DNA from: JAGMDK01 sp023128695
GTDB taxonomy: Bacteria; Planctomycetota; Phycisphaerae; UBA1845; Fen-1342
Assembly (NCBI GenBank): GCA_030628805.1
Contig: DAOVQG010000063.1
Location: forward strand, 1-16,804
Reading direction: 5' to 3'
Length of the DNA stretch: 16,804 nt
Part shown: in pieces, positions 7,239 to 14,750 of the stretch
Position numbering within the stretch: the stretch's first letter is position 1
Layout: every line of letters starts with the position of its first letter
Notes under the pieces: generated by a model
The model's database searches: none
What the model was told of the DNA's origin: nothing
Seen by the model: only the letters and a program-made list of their open reading frames with translations
Translations under genes and position numbers: made by a program

Positions 7239-7893
7239 AGTGCAGCACTCCTTTCTCGACCCGGACGTCCTGCACGAAACGCGGCGCATACGTCCCGTCC
7301 GTTGGATTATCGAACACGCTGTGGAGCATCGAGGGGATCACGAGGTCTAACGCGTCATCGCGTTCCGTGGCTATCGAGCCGTTCTCCGCCTTGTCGCGAA
7401 ATGGTCCCCAATATGCCGCGGTAAATTCACTCCAGCCGAGGCACGGCGTACGATGGCAGCGTCCTTGCTTCAATCGGCGGTTGAACAAGTCCTGAAGGTG
7501 ATGGCGGGGATTGGATCCGTCACGCGGCGCCCGATCCAACCCCTCGACGACAGCGTGGAGGCGATAACACACGTCCACGAGCACGGTCGCGAAAAATTGA
7601 AAGGACGCTCCGGCGCGGAGCTGGTTGGACTTGCGCAGCGGCCCGCCGTAGTTGGTCGTATACCGCTGGAAGCGCACCTCGCCGCCCGGTTCGCCGACGT
7701 GCCGGCAGACTTCCACGTAAGCCGGACGCAGCCACGCCTCACCGTCGGCCAGGCGCGCGATCGACTCGAGGATACCTTTGCATGCTGACCATGTGGGCAC
7801 TGGGTACGATGTAGGTGTTCCACCGGTGTCGGGCCGGGCAAACATCGCGAAAGGCCCCGCAATCTCGAGTTTCACTTCGTAATTGGTTGACAT
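7228..7893 (-). CDS. cas5c: CRISPR Cas5c (Cas5d) pre-crRNA endonuclease
   Basis: In type I-C, Cas5c both caps the 5' handle of the crRNA and cleaves pre-crRNA, replacing Cas6. No cas6 is seen here, as expected. The 221-aa protein has the family pattern MSTNYEVKLEIAGPFAMFAR, then SYPVPTWSACKGILESI (about 29-45), QRYTTNYGG, and FNRRLKQGRCHRTPCLGWSEF (about 137-157), which resembles the Cas5d signature RRL-x-G-Q-C-x-x-x-P-Y-L-G-C-R-E-F. The basic run RHH (130-132) falls where the catalytic Lys-His of characterised Cas5d lies, and I cannot assign exact residues. An ATG at 7911 is also in frame. I prefer 7893 because AGGG lies nine bases upstream and the family start fits. This is the first gene of the operon. 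Confidence 0.92.
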   Translation of the reverse strand: MSTNYEVKLEIAGPFAMFARPDTGGTPTSYPVPTWSACKGILESIARLADGEAWLRPAYVEVCRHVGEPGGEVRFQRYTTNYGGPLRKSNQLRAGASFQFFATVLVDVCYRLHAVVEGLDRAPRDGSNPRHHLQDLFNRRLKQGRCHRTPCLGWSEFTAAYWGPFRDKAENGSIATERDDALDLVIPSMLHSVFDNPTDGTYAPRFVQDVRVEKGVLHFAE

Positions 7894-8009
7894 AGCACAA
7901 AACCCTAACATCGTACGAACCTTTCGTCAAGTCCAACGACCGTCCCGAAACCGTACGCTCGGCGTCGGATAACACATCCACCTCCCGGAACTCCGACGAC
8001 TTGCAGAAG

Positions 8010-8028
8010 ACGGCGTCGAAGACGCCGT
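8010..8028. repeat. 8-bp hairpin upstream of the cas operon
   Basis: ACGGCGTC-GAA-GACGCCGT is a perfect inverted repeat about 120 bases upstream of the cas5c start. It could be a protein-binding site or an RNA hairpin. Nothing in the sequence decides between these. Confidence 0.45.
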
Positions 8029-8204
8029 AAGCGGAGCTGTGCGTTGGTCAGGTATAACTCTATCGCTCCACCATAGAATATGTGGTACACTACTATCAGC
8101 TTGCATGGCGTTACCCCCGAGAGCTGGGTTGACCAAAGATTCCGATAATCATCATAATCACTCAAGGAGAGAATACCAGCGGAGACCGCGACGTTTTACT
8201 TCTA

Positions 8205-8228
8205 CAGGTGCCACTGCAGGTGCCACTG
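8205..8228. repeat. 12-bp perfect tandem repeat, two units
   Basis: CAGGTGCCACTG occurs twice without a gap. Each unit is flanked by CAG/CTG and so is a partial palindrome around GTGCCA. The function is unknown. Confidence 0.7.
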
Positions 8229-8500
8229 TGGCCTCCGCTTCGTTTACGAGTAGGAGTTCCGCTGGTTGGTGGCGGACGAGCCAGTTGATCAAACGAAAGA
8301 TAAGTGATGTTTGTGTGCTGGGCCACGATGGTGAATATAATAACACAATTTCCAAGGAGTGCAAGAACTCACACAAGAACTTCGAAAATTCTTTAGTCTC
8401 AAATCTCGCGTTCTCGGGTTATACTCTGCCGGTAACACCCATCGCGGGGGCGAGGAAGGCGGTGGTGTGCCCGCCTCATCACCCTCGTATGGACGATGCA

Positions 8501-8532
8501 GTCGCCTGCCAGACGCGGGCGTGGATTGAAAT
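8501..8532 (+). CRISPR. Solitary type I-C-like CRISPR repeat
   Basis: The 32-base unit begins GTCGCCTGCCAGACGCGGGC and ends GTGGATTGAAAT. I-C repeats characteristically begin GTCGC and end GTGGATTGAAAC. The inner arms GCCTGC and GCGGGC pair over six positions (one T-G wobble) around a five-base loop, as expected for a Cas5c substrate. The last base is T rather than C. No second clear copy lies within one spacer length on either side. Orientation places the leader to the left and transcription rightwards, divergent from the cas operon. It could be an eroded array, a terminal degenerate repeat or a relic. Confidence 0.72.
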
Positions 8533-8703
8533 ACCATTGTGGCTCAGCAGGAAATGGGCCGGGTGTCACTACGTGTCTGCAGTGGTCACAGAAACAGTTT
8601 ATCTATGAGATGCACCGCTCGCAGAGCAGTGGCGCCCGGCACCCGGCCGGGAGTTTTTGGAGATCGACTCGGAGCCTGTCCCTTCTTTCACTATGGATAT
8701 GCA

Positions 8704-8735
8704 CGCAGGCCGGCGATCTTCATCGCCGGCCTGCG
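8704..8735. repeat. Strong 14-bp inverted repeat
   Basis: CGCAGGCCGGCGAT (8704-8717) pairs perfectly with ATCGCCGGCCTGCG (8722-8735) around CTTC. There is no adjacent T-run, so this is more likely a REP-type dispersed repeat than a Rho-independent terminator. Confidence 0.75.
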
Positions 8736-8747
8736 GTTGCGCTCAAT

Positions 8748-8857
8748 CTAGTGCTTTGTCCAGCTTTAATTTTCTAGTAGCTTGGGTATCTCGCTCGAGA
8801 ATTACACGGGCGGGGACGCCCGTGCCACCCGAATATTTATGCTGGACAAAGCACTAG
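8748..8857. mobile_element. MITE-like element with 17-bp terminal inverted repeats
   Basis: CTAGTGCTTTGTCCAGC (8748-8764) is the exact reverse complement of 8841-8857, bounding a 110-bp non-coding element. The arms remain partly complementary further in (AT-rich, TTTAA against TAAAT). If TA is the target duplication, as in IS630/Tc1-type elements, the core arms start GTGCTTTG. Inside is the hairpin at 8805-8824. There is no transposase, so it would be moved in trans. Confidence 0.65.
8805..8829. repeat. Hairpin with GTGCCACC tail inside the MITE-like element
   Basis: CACGGGCG-GGGA-CGCCCGTG forms a perfect 8-bp stem followed by CCACC. The tail matches the hairpin 3' of cas1 (56-78), and the GGGACGCCC(G/A) core matches the right arm at 14675-14698. 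Confidence 0.6.
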
Positions 8858-8958
8858 TACCACGTTTCATAAAGTGCTCGACTATCCCACTTTGACGAAG
8901 GGCCGCGAAACTTTTGAAACGCAGTACGAGTGTGACGAACCAGGCACGCCGCCCGTCG

Positions 8959-11721
8959 TTACGGGCAGGGCGTGTTCATCAACGCCACGAACGGGTCGAT
9001 ATCTCGCCAGTTGACGGTGCCGTCATTGTTCACGTCGTTGTTTAAGAACGGGCAACTGGGCGAGCCGGGCGCGAACAGGGCCTCCCAGGCCGCCACGTTG
9101 TCGTTCATCGCCGCCACGAAGAAGTCGATGTCCCGCCAGGATCTCGTGGTATCACAGTTGCTGTCGCCGGGGCACCTACATGGATTCGGGTCACAGACCG
9201 TATCGTCGCCCTGGTAGTCGCCGGTGCAATCCGCGCCGCCGACCTCGGTTGCCAGCGCACACGAACCGTCTGGATAGCAGCAGGCCCCCGGTTGTGTACA
9301 GATGTTTGGCGTACAGTCGGTGCCCTGACCCTGCCACGCACCGGTACAGGCAGCTTCCGTCGTTACGGCACAGGAACCGTCGAGATAGCAGCAGGCGCCC
9401 GTCGGCTGCGAACAGGGTTCGGCGGCGGACAGGTCGGTAGCAATGTAATCGGCCGGCATGCCCATTCCCTGCGACAGCCCGACCACGGAATCGTTGGAGT
9501 CGATCTGTAGCCAACTCAGCGTGATCGTGCCGTCGAAGTACAGCTCGACCTGGAAGGTGTTGGAACCGGTGCTGCTGTATTCGGGCACATCATCCCAGGT
9601 TATCGCCACGCGATCAGCCGTCTGCTTCCAACTCACGGTGCCACCGGTGCTCGGATTCAGGTCGTCGAACACGAGTGAGAGACGCGGCCGGTCGAAGTGA
9701 GCCGCGAGCGACTCGTTGTAATTGGTGTCACCCGATCCGAAGGTGATGTAGCCGTTGCTGCCGACATAGAAGTCGTTGTACGCAACTCCATATAGCCAGA
9801 CGCTTGAACTGGGCGAGACCGACCCATAGTCATCATCACCGAGTGATAGAGTAGTGCCGCCGGACGGATCCGTCGGCAACAGGGAAATGTCGCTCCCGCA
9901 CATGTAGTAATAATCCCCGGAGCCGTCCGGGATGAAGGTGAGCGAGAGGGTATCCAGGTCGAATCCGGAGGTGAACAGTTGCGTAAAGTAATCGGGCTGA
10001 TCAATGGTAGTGAAGGTGAAGGTGGGCGAGAAGCCGTTGTCGCCGCAGCCGTTGACCGCCCGCACGTGCCAGTAGTGCAGCGTGTCGCTGGCCAGCATAA
10101 TGCCCACCATGTGGCTTTCGTCGGTGACCGTCGCGCTATAGACAACGTTCAGGAATCCGGCGTCGGTCGCCACCTCCAGGTCGTACTCCAATGCTTGAGC
10201 CGCCGGCTGCCAGGTAAGCGTCGGCATCCGCGCCACGTCGACCGCGCCGTTTGCCGGGCTGGTCAGGGTCACAGTGGGCGGAGCCGCAGGGGAGATGTTC
10301 AACACCACCAACGTTGACCTCTGTATGGAGGCCGACGTGCCGTCGATCTGAATGTTGTAACTATCCGGCGCGCTTCCGCCGAGATTGCCGATAGTGAGCT
10401 CGCTCGTGAACGGCGGCGCGAGTCCATTCACGCTGAAGTCGACGGTCGCGCCGGCCGGCTCGCCACTGGCCGTCAACGTGACCGGCTCGCTGAAATCACC
10501 CAATTGGCTGACAACGATCGAGTACGCGGCCTCGTCATCCGGCGGGCAGCATAGATCCTGCGACAGCGGGGTTGGCTCCAGGCTGAAACCGTCCGGCTGT
10601 GGCAAAAGCAGCGACGGGTCGCCCAGCAGGTTGTACAACTCGAAGAAATTGCGTTTGTAATCCGTACTGCCGGTATATTCCACCAAGAAGTGATACAACC
10701 CGGCCTGCCAGGCAGGTCCGACTTCCCAGATGTCATCTTCGAAGAAAGCCCTGAAGAAAGAGTGCTCGAGTACGGTGGACGGTTCCCACTCTGATTGGCT
10801 CCCCCAATAGATGTAGGCTGACGGGAAGATGACCGCCGCGGCCCCCTTGTTGGCCTCGCGGAGCCACGTTTCGCCGAAGCACTCGTCATAGCTGTAGTTG
10901 CCGACGTTGCAACTGAAGCTCCAGGCGACGCCGTAAAGTCCGTTGTTGCTGAGGGCCTGCACGTTACCCTGGCCGAAAGACGGGTCCCACCAGCCGGTCG
11001 AGCCGCTGTGACCGTAATAGCCGACCCAGAGGCAGCCGTTGTTCACGGCGTTGGTCACGTCCGAGGTGCCGGCACCCTGGGAGGAGTAGAGCTTGACGCC
11101 CACATAATCGTTCGGCGTAAAATAGTTATCGATGACCCAGTCGTGTGTCGGCTCGGCCATGCCGCACGTACTGGGGTTGGCCAGGAAGGCGCCCCGCTTG
11201 GCATATTCCGGGTCGGAGAAGACCCCCGCCTCAACGAACAGACTCTTGTCCACCATGGCCGTCAACTCGGACAGCGTACTGGCCGAAAAGCGGCCGATCG
11301 CGATGTCCGGATACCAGTCGTCACCGCCGTCCATGCAAGCATACGGCAGGTCGGTCGTGCAGTGCTTGCTGCCGCCACCGGAGAAGTGTGGAATTGTAAT
11401 CTCAGTCGACGTTGATCCACTGGTGTCACCGACCAGCAGAATGTAGTCCGGGGCGTTGGGCCCGCCCCACAGACTGGCAATGTAAGATTTGATCGACGAA
11501 TTGCTTGTACCGGACGGTACCACGTATGTGGACACGTCGAAGCCCTGCGAGGTTTTGACGTTCGCGATGCGGGTCACCGGCTCGGTGCCGTTAAAGCCCT
11601 CCGGGACGATGATCAGATAATTACCCGTCCTGCCCGCCGCGCTCGCGACCACGGCGGCGAGCAGCGCGGCCGCAATCAAATTCCGACCCCACGCGTGAAA
11701 CTGCATCTTCGGCGCCTGCAT
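8959..11721 (-). CDS. Secreted gingipain-like peptidase (C25) with Cys-rich and dockerin-like C-terminus
   Basis: This is a probable extracellular cysteine peptidase of 920 aa. The frame is open from 11871, but ATG 11721 has AAGGGAG seven bases upstream and a signal peptide directly after it (NLIAAALLAAVVASAAG, about 14-30). The C25 domain spans about 33-375, from GNYLIIVPEGFNG to LYNLLGDPSLLLP. The catalytic dyad is visible as H238 in YYGHSGSTGWW and C271 in WSFSCNVGNY, 33 residues apart, as in gingipains. Then follow an Ig-like segment (about 385-475), a fibronectin-III-like domain (about 485-575) and a beta-rich domain with FYVGSNGYITFGSGD (about 650-665). Two GACCY(L/P)DGSC Cys-rich modules (about 775-845) and two dockerin/EF-hand-like repeats (GDSNCD...WRDIDF, NDVNNDG...WRDIDPF) complete it. 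It is a tandem paralogue of the next gene. The substrate is unknown. Confidence 0.88.
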   Translation of the reverse strand: MQAPKMQFHAWGRNLIAAALLAAVVASAAGRTGNYLIIVPEGFNGTEPVTRIANVKTSQGFDVSTYVVPSGTSNSSIKSYIASLWGGPNAPDYILLVGDTSGSTSTEITIPHFSGGGSKHCTTDLPYACMDGGDDWYPDIAIGRFSASTLSELTAMVDKSLFVEAGVFSDPEYAKRGAFLANPSTCGMAEPTHDWVIDNYFTPNDYVGVKLYSSQGAGTSDVTNAVNNGCLWVGYYGHSGSTGWWDPSFGQGNVQALSNNGLYGVAWSFSCNVGNYSYDECFGETWLREANKGAAAVIFPSAYIYWGSQSEWEPSTVLEHSFFRAFFEDDIWEVGPAWQAGLYHFLVEYTGSTDYKRNFFELYNLLGDPSLLLPQPDGFSLEPTPLSQDLCCPPDDEAAYSIVVSQLGDFSEPVTLTASGEPAGATVDFSVNGLAPPFTSELTIGNLGGSAPDSYNIQIDGTSASIQRSTLVVLNISPAAPPTVTLTSPANGAVDVARMPTLTWQPAAQALEYDLEVATDAGFLNVVYSATVTDESHMVGIMLASDTLHYWHVRAVNGCGDNGFSPTFTFTTIDQPDYFTQLFTSGFDLDTLSLTFIPDGSGDYYYMCGSDISLLPTDPSGGTTLSLGDDDYGSVSPSSSVWLYGVAYNDFYVGSNGYITFGSGDTNYNESLAAHFDRPRLSLVFDDLNPSTGGTVSWKQTADRVAITWDDVPEYSSTGSNTFQVELYFDGTITLSWLQIDSNDSVVGLSQGMGMPADYIATDLSAAEPCSQPTGACCYLDGSCAVTTEAACTGAWQGQGTDCTPNICTQPGACCYPDGSCALATEVGGADCTGDYQGDDTVCDPNPCRCPGDSNCDTTRSWRDIDFFVAAMNDNVAAWEALFAPGSPSCPFLNNDVNNDGTVNWRDIDPFVALMNTPCP

Positions 11722-11802
11722 TGGCAATCTCCCTTCCTTCTGTTCTTGTCTCGGCCTGAAAAGTGTTTTTATTGGCCGTGGCTTCTCAGAACCGCTGAAG
11801 CC
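11722..11802 (-). promoter_or_regulatory. Conserved structured 5' leader of the downstream C25 gene
   Basis: The leader RNA has GGCTTC...GAAGCC (stem bases 11780-11802), then a GGCC...GGCC pairing, then GAAGGAAGGGAGATTGCCA ahead of the ATG. The paralogue keeps the same stem and RBS while the loop bases differ. This hints at conserved RNA structure, but with only two recent copies it is not proof. Confidence 0.4.
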
Positions 11803-11832
11803 GACGGCAATAGCGTCTTCCTTCCTGACAAT

Positions 11833-11861
11833 AGGATACCAGAATCCCACCCCATATGCAA
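11833..11861 (-). promoter_or_regulatory. Probable sigma70-type promoter of the downstream C25 gene
   Basis: On the minus strand TTGCAT (11856-11861) and TATCCT (11833-11838) are separated by 17 bases. The same block precedes the paralogue. It gives a leader of about 100 bases and shows that the second gene need not depend on read-through from the first. Confidence 0.5.
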
Positions 11862-11893
11862 AGTCAATCACTCCCAGAACAACTGCCCCCTGG

Positions 11894-14416
11894 TTATGGG
11901 CAGGTTGTGTTTATCACCGCTACGAACGGATCAACGTCGCGCCAGTTCACACTGCCGTCATCGTTCACGTCGTTGTTTGAGAACGGGCAACTCGGCGAGC
12001 CGGGCGCGAACATGGCCTCCCAGGCCGCCACGTTATCGTTCAGCGCCGCCACCAAGAAGTCGATGTCACGCCAGGAAATCGCACCGTCGCAGTTGCTGTC
12101 GCCGGGGCACCTACAGGGGCCGGCGGCGGACAGGTCGCTGGCGATGTAATCGGCCGGCATCCCGAGGCCTTGGGAAAGCCCGACCACGGAGTCGTTGGAG
12201 TCAACCCGCAGCCAACTGATCGTGATCTTGCCGTCGAAGTACAGCTCGATCTGGAAAGTATTGGAGTTGCCGGAGCTGAACTCGGGCACATTCTCCCAGG
12301 TCACGGCCACATGGTCGGCCGTCTCCTTCCAACTCACGGTGCCGCCGCTGCTCGGATTGAGATCATCGAAGACGGCGGAGACACGCGGCCGGTTGAAATG
12401 ATCCGTGAGCGACTCGTTGTAATCGGTGTCGCCCGATCCGAAGGTGATGTAGCCGTTGCTGCCGACATAGAAGCTGGAATATGACGTGCCGTAGAGCCAG
12501 ACATTCGTGCTGGGCGAGACCGACTCATAGTCATCATCACTCAGCGGGAGCGTCGTGCCGCCGGACGGGTCGGTCGGCAATTCAGTAATCTCCTCCCCGC
12601 ACAAGGAGTAGTAATTTCCGGAGCCGCCCGGGATGAAGGTGACCGAGAAGTTTTCCAGGTCGAAGCCGGAGGTGAACTGCTCGGTGAAGTAATCGGGCTG
12701 GTCGATGGTCGTGAAGGTGTACGTCTGCGAGAAGCCACTGTCGCCGCAGCCGTTGACGGCCCGCACGTGCCAGTAGTATAGCGTATCGCTGTCCAGCATT
12801 GTGCTCACCATGTGGCTTTCGTCAGTGACCGTCGTGCTATAGACGACATTCAGGAATCCGGCGTCGGTCGCCACCTCAAGGTCGTAGTCCAGCGCCTGGC
12901 CGACCGGCTGCCACGCGAGTGTCGGCATCCGGGCCACGTCGAGCGCTCCGTTCGGCGGGCTGGTCAGCGTCACCGGACCCGGAGCGCTGTTCGAGAGGCC
13001 CAGCTCCACGACCGTCGAGCGCTGCACCTCCGGCGCGCTGCCGGTGATCTCGATCGAGTACCGGCCGGCCGTCGCCGCGCCGGTGTTCCCGACCGTCATC
13101 ACGGTCGTGCCGGGCGGGCTCACGGGGTTGACGCTGAAGTGGATGGAGGCCTCCGCCGGCTGGCCGCTGGCAACCAGGGTGACCGGGGCCTCGAAACCGC
13201 CGAGCGGCTCGACGTCGATGGTATACACGGCATCGTCGGGAGCGCAGACATTCTGCGAAGTCGGATCGACGGCGAGGGTGAAACCGTAGGACTGCGGCAG
13301 GAGCAGGGCCGGATCGCCCAGCAGGTTGTACAACTCGAAGAAATTCCGCTTGATGTCGTCACTGCCGCCGAAGTCTGTCAGGAAGTGATACAGCCCGGCC
13401 TGCCAGGCCGGACCCACTTCCCAGATGTCATCCTCGAAGAAGGCCCGGAAGAACGAGTGCTCGAGTACGGTGGACGGCTCCCACGCCGTGGTGCTCCCCC
13501 AGTAGATGAAGCCCGACGGGAAGATGACCGCCGCCGCGCCCTTGTCGGCCTCGCGGAGCCAGGTTTCGCCGAAGCACCGGCCCACAGTGAAGTTCCCGAC
13601 GTTGCAACTGAAGCTCCAGGCGACGCCGTACAGCCCATAGTTGCTCAGGGCCTCCACGTTACCGTGGCCGTACGACGGATCCCACCACCCGCTCGAGCCG
13701 CTGTGACCGTAGTAGCCGATCCAGAGGCAACCGTTGTTCACCGCGTCGGTCACGTCCTGGGTATCCCCACCCTCGGCGGAGTATATCTTGATACCCTGAT
13801 AGCCGTTCGGCTCGAAGTAGTTCTCGATGACCCAATCGTGCGTTGGCTCGGCCATGCCGCAGGTGCTGGGATTGGCCAGGAACGCGCCCCGCTTGACATA
13901 GTCGTGGTCGGGGAAGTTGCCGGCCTCGACGAACAAGCTCTTGTCGACCACGTCCTGCAACATGCTCACTGAAGTGACCGAGAAGCGTCCGACGGCGATG
14001 TCTGGGTGCCAGTCATCAGCCCCGTCCATGCACCCATAGGGCAGGTCGGTGGGCGCCTGCTTGCTGCCCCCGCCGGTGCAGTGCGGAATCGTATTCGAGG
14101 TCGCACTGGAACCAGCGGTATCGCCGACCAGTAGAATGTAGTCCGGTGCGCCGTGCGTGCCCCACAGGCTCTCGATGTAAGTCTTGATGGCCGTATTAGT
14201 CGTGCCGGGAACCGCCACCTGAGTGGACACGGTGAAGCCCATCGCCGCCTTGGCGTTGGCAAACTGGGTCAGGGGTGCGGAGCCATTGTAGTCCTCCGCC
14301 GTGATGATCAGATAGTTACCTGACCTGCCGGCTGCGCTCGCGACCACCGCCGCGAGTAGCGTTACTGCAAACAGTGCCCGACCACGCGCTTGACCCCTTA
14401 ATCCTTGTGCCTGCAT
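11894..14416 (-). CDS. Secreted gingipain-like peptidase (C25) with dockerin-like C-terminus, paralogue
   Basis: This 840-aa secreted cysteine peptidase is the upstream member of the tandem pair. The frame opens at 14527, but ATG 14416 carries the same GAAGGAAGGGAGATTGCCA ribosome site as its paralogue, and a signal peptide follows (ALFAVTLLAAVVASAAG). The C25 domain spans about 32-375, with H238 in YYGHSGSSGWW and C271 in WSFSCNVGNF, at identical positions in both paralogues. The downstream Ig-like, fibronectin-III-like and FYVGSNGYITFGSGD domains are colinear with the paralogue. It differs by lacking the two GACCY Cys-rich modules: the chain goes from DLSAAGPC straight to RCPGDSNCDG. The dockerin/EF-hand-like repeats here have better calcium-loop residues (SNCDGAISWRDIDF, NDVNDDGSVNWRDVDPF). 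Surface anchoring or complex assembly through this tail is inference. Confidence 0.88.
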   Translation of the reverse strand: MQAQGLRGQARGRALFAVTLLAAVVASAAGRSGNYLIITAEDYNGSAPLTQFANAKAAMGFTVSTQVAVPGTTNTAIKTYIESLWGTHGAPDYILLVGDTAGSSATSNTIPHCTGGGSKQAPTDLPYGCMDGADDWHPDIAVGRFSVTSVSMLQDVVDKSLFVEAGNFPDHDYVKRGAFLANPSTCGMAEPTHDWVIENYFEPNGYQGIKIYSAEGGDTQDVTDAVNNGCLWIGYYGHSGSSGWWDPSYGHGNVEALSNYGLYGVAWSFSCNVGNFTVGRCFGETWLREADKGAAAVIFPSGFIYWGSTTAWEPSTVLEHSFFRAFFEDDIWEVGPAWQAGLYHFLTDFGGSDDIKRNFFELYNLLGDPALLLPQSYGFTLAVDPTSQNVCAPDDAVYTIDVEPLGGFEAPVTLVASGQPAEASIHFSVNPVSPPGTTVMTVGNTGAATAGRYSIEITGSAPEVQRSTVVELGLSNSAPGPVTLTSPPNGALDVARMPTLAWQPVGQALDYDLEVATDAGFLNVVYSTTVTDESHMVSTMLDSDTLYYWHVRAVNGCGDSGFSQTYTFTTIDQPDYFTEQFTSGFDLENFSVTFIPGGSGNYYSLCGEEITELPTDPSGGTTLPLSDDDYESVSPSTNVWLYGTSYSSFYVGSNGYITFGSGDTDYNESLTDHFNRPRVSAVFDDLNPSSGGTVSWKETADHVAVTWENVPEFSSGNSNTFQIELYFDGKITISWLRVDSNDSVVGLSQGLGMPADYIASDLSAAGPCRCPGDSNCDGAISWRDIDFLVAALNDNVAAWEAMFAPGSPSCPFSNNDVNDDGSVNWRDVDPFVAVINTTCP

Positions 14417-14498
14417 TGGCAATCTCCCTTCCTTCATCTTTCGGCCCGAGCCAAAAAGCATAATTATTGGCCCTGGCTTCTCCGTCCTCATTGAAGCC
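14417..14498 (-). promoter_or_regulatory. Conserved structured 5' leader of the upstream C25 gene
   Basis: The stem TGGCTTC...GAAGCCA (14474-14499 region), the GGCC pairing and the purine-rich RBS match the leader of the paralogue, with a different loop sequence. No known riboswitch motif was recognised. Confidence 0.4.
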
Positions 14499-14528
14499 AC
14501 CGAAAAAGTGCTGTTCTCTCCTGACAAT

Positions 14529-14556
14529 AGGATACCAAAATCCCCCCTATATACAA
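14529..14556 (-). promoter_or_regulatory. Probable sigma70-type promoter of the upstream C25 gene
   Basis: TTGTAT (14551-14556) and TATCCT (14529-14534) on the minus strand are 16 bases apart. They sit in a block nearly identical to that of the paralogue, including GGTATCCTATTGTCAGG. Confidence 0.5.
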
Positions 14557-14620
14557 AGAAGTATCACCCCGCTTCCCGACTCGCAGGTGAGCGTCGGAAT
14601 TGTAGGTTAATCTCCTTTTT

Positions 14621-14698
14621 GGGGGGTGGGGCGGGCGTCCCTGCCCGCCATTCTCTTGCTGAAAATGCCGCCTCGCGGGCAGGGACGCCCACGCCACC
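14621..14698. repeat. Long inverted repeat between divergent genes
   Basis: GGGCGTCCCTGCCCGC (14633-14648) is the perfect reverse complement of 14675-14690, around a 26-base centre. Outside, GGTGG...GCCACC extends the pairing with a few mismatches to about 24 bp per arm. It belongs with the other GCCACC-tailed hairpins in the window. There is no coding capacity. It may be a MITE or REP pair, and it could also act as a bidirectional terminator or insulator. Confidence 0.75.
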
Positions 14699-14750
14699 TA
14701 CTATTATGACGCTCACCCCCTGTGCGGCGGCAACAACATGTGATTTGCGC

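Larger units (their letters stand above)
7894..8500. other. Non-coding region between cas operon and CRISPR repeat (operon promoter, possible leader)
   Basis: No convincing gene is present. Open frames here have low-complexity composition and one runs across the CRISPR repeat. The cas promoter must lie here on the minus strand, but I see no confident -35/-10 pair. Visible elements are a hairpin at 8010-8028 and a 12-bp tandem repeat at 8205-8228. An AT-richer stretch at about 8330-8425 includes TTATACT near 8420, which could be a plus-strand -10. If the 8501 repeat is the first of an array, 8280-8500 is where its leader should be. Confidence 0.5.

Noticed and set aside
8039..8608. 189-aa plus-strand frame upstream of the cas operon
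   Set aside because: It runs through the tandem repeat and the CRISPR repeat, has no recognisable domain, and has no good ribosome site.
11722..11871. 50-residue N-terminal extension of the downstream C25 protein
   Set aside because: It covers the promoter and leader shared with the paralogue. The SD-supported ATG at 11721 followed directly by a signal peptide fits better.
11883..11903. CTGCCC...GGGCAG hairpin at the end of the upstream C25 gene as a terminator
   Set aside because: The stem is only 6 bp, overlaps the stop codon and lacks a T-run on the transcribed strand.
12812..13972. 386-aa plus-strand open frame
   Set aside because: It is antisense to the C25 peptidase coding region, and its low-complexity Arg/Gly/Val composition shows no protein family features.
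8959..14416. C25 peptidases as a protease arm of the CRISPR system (as clan CD peptidases are in some type III systems)
   Set aside because: Both have signal peptides and secreted-type C-terminal modules, their own promoters and a kilobase gap from the operon. Cytoplasmic partnership with Cascade is unlikely.
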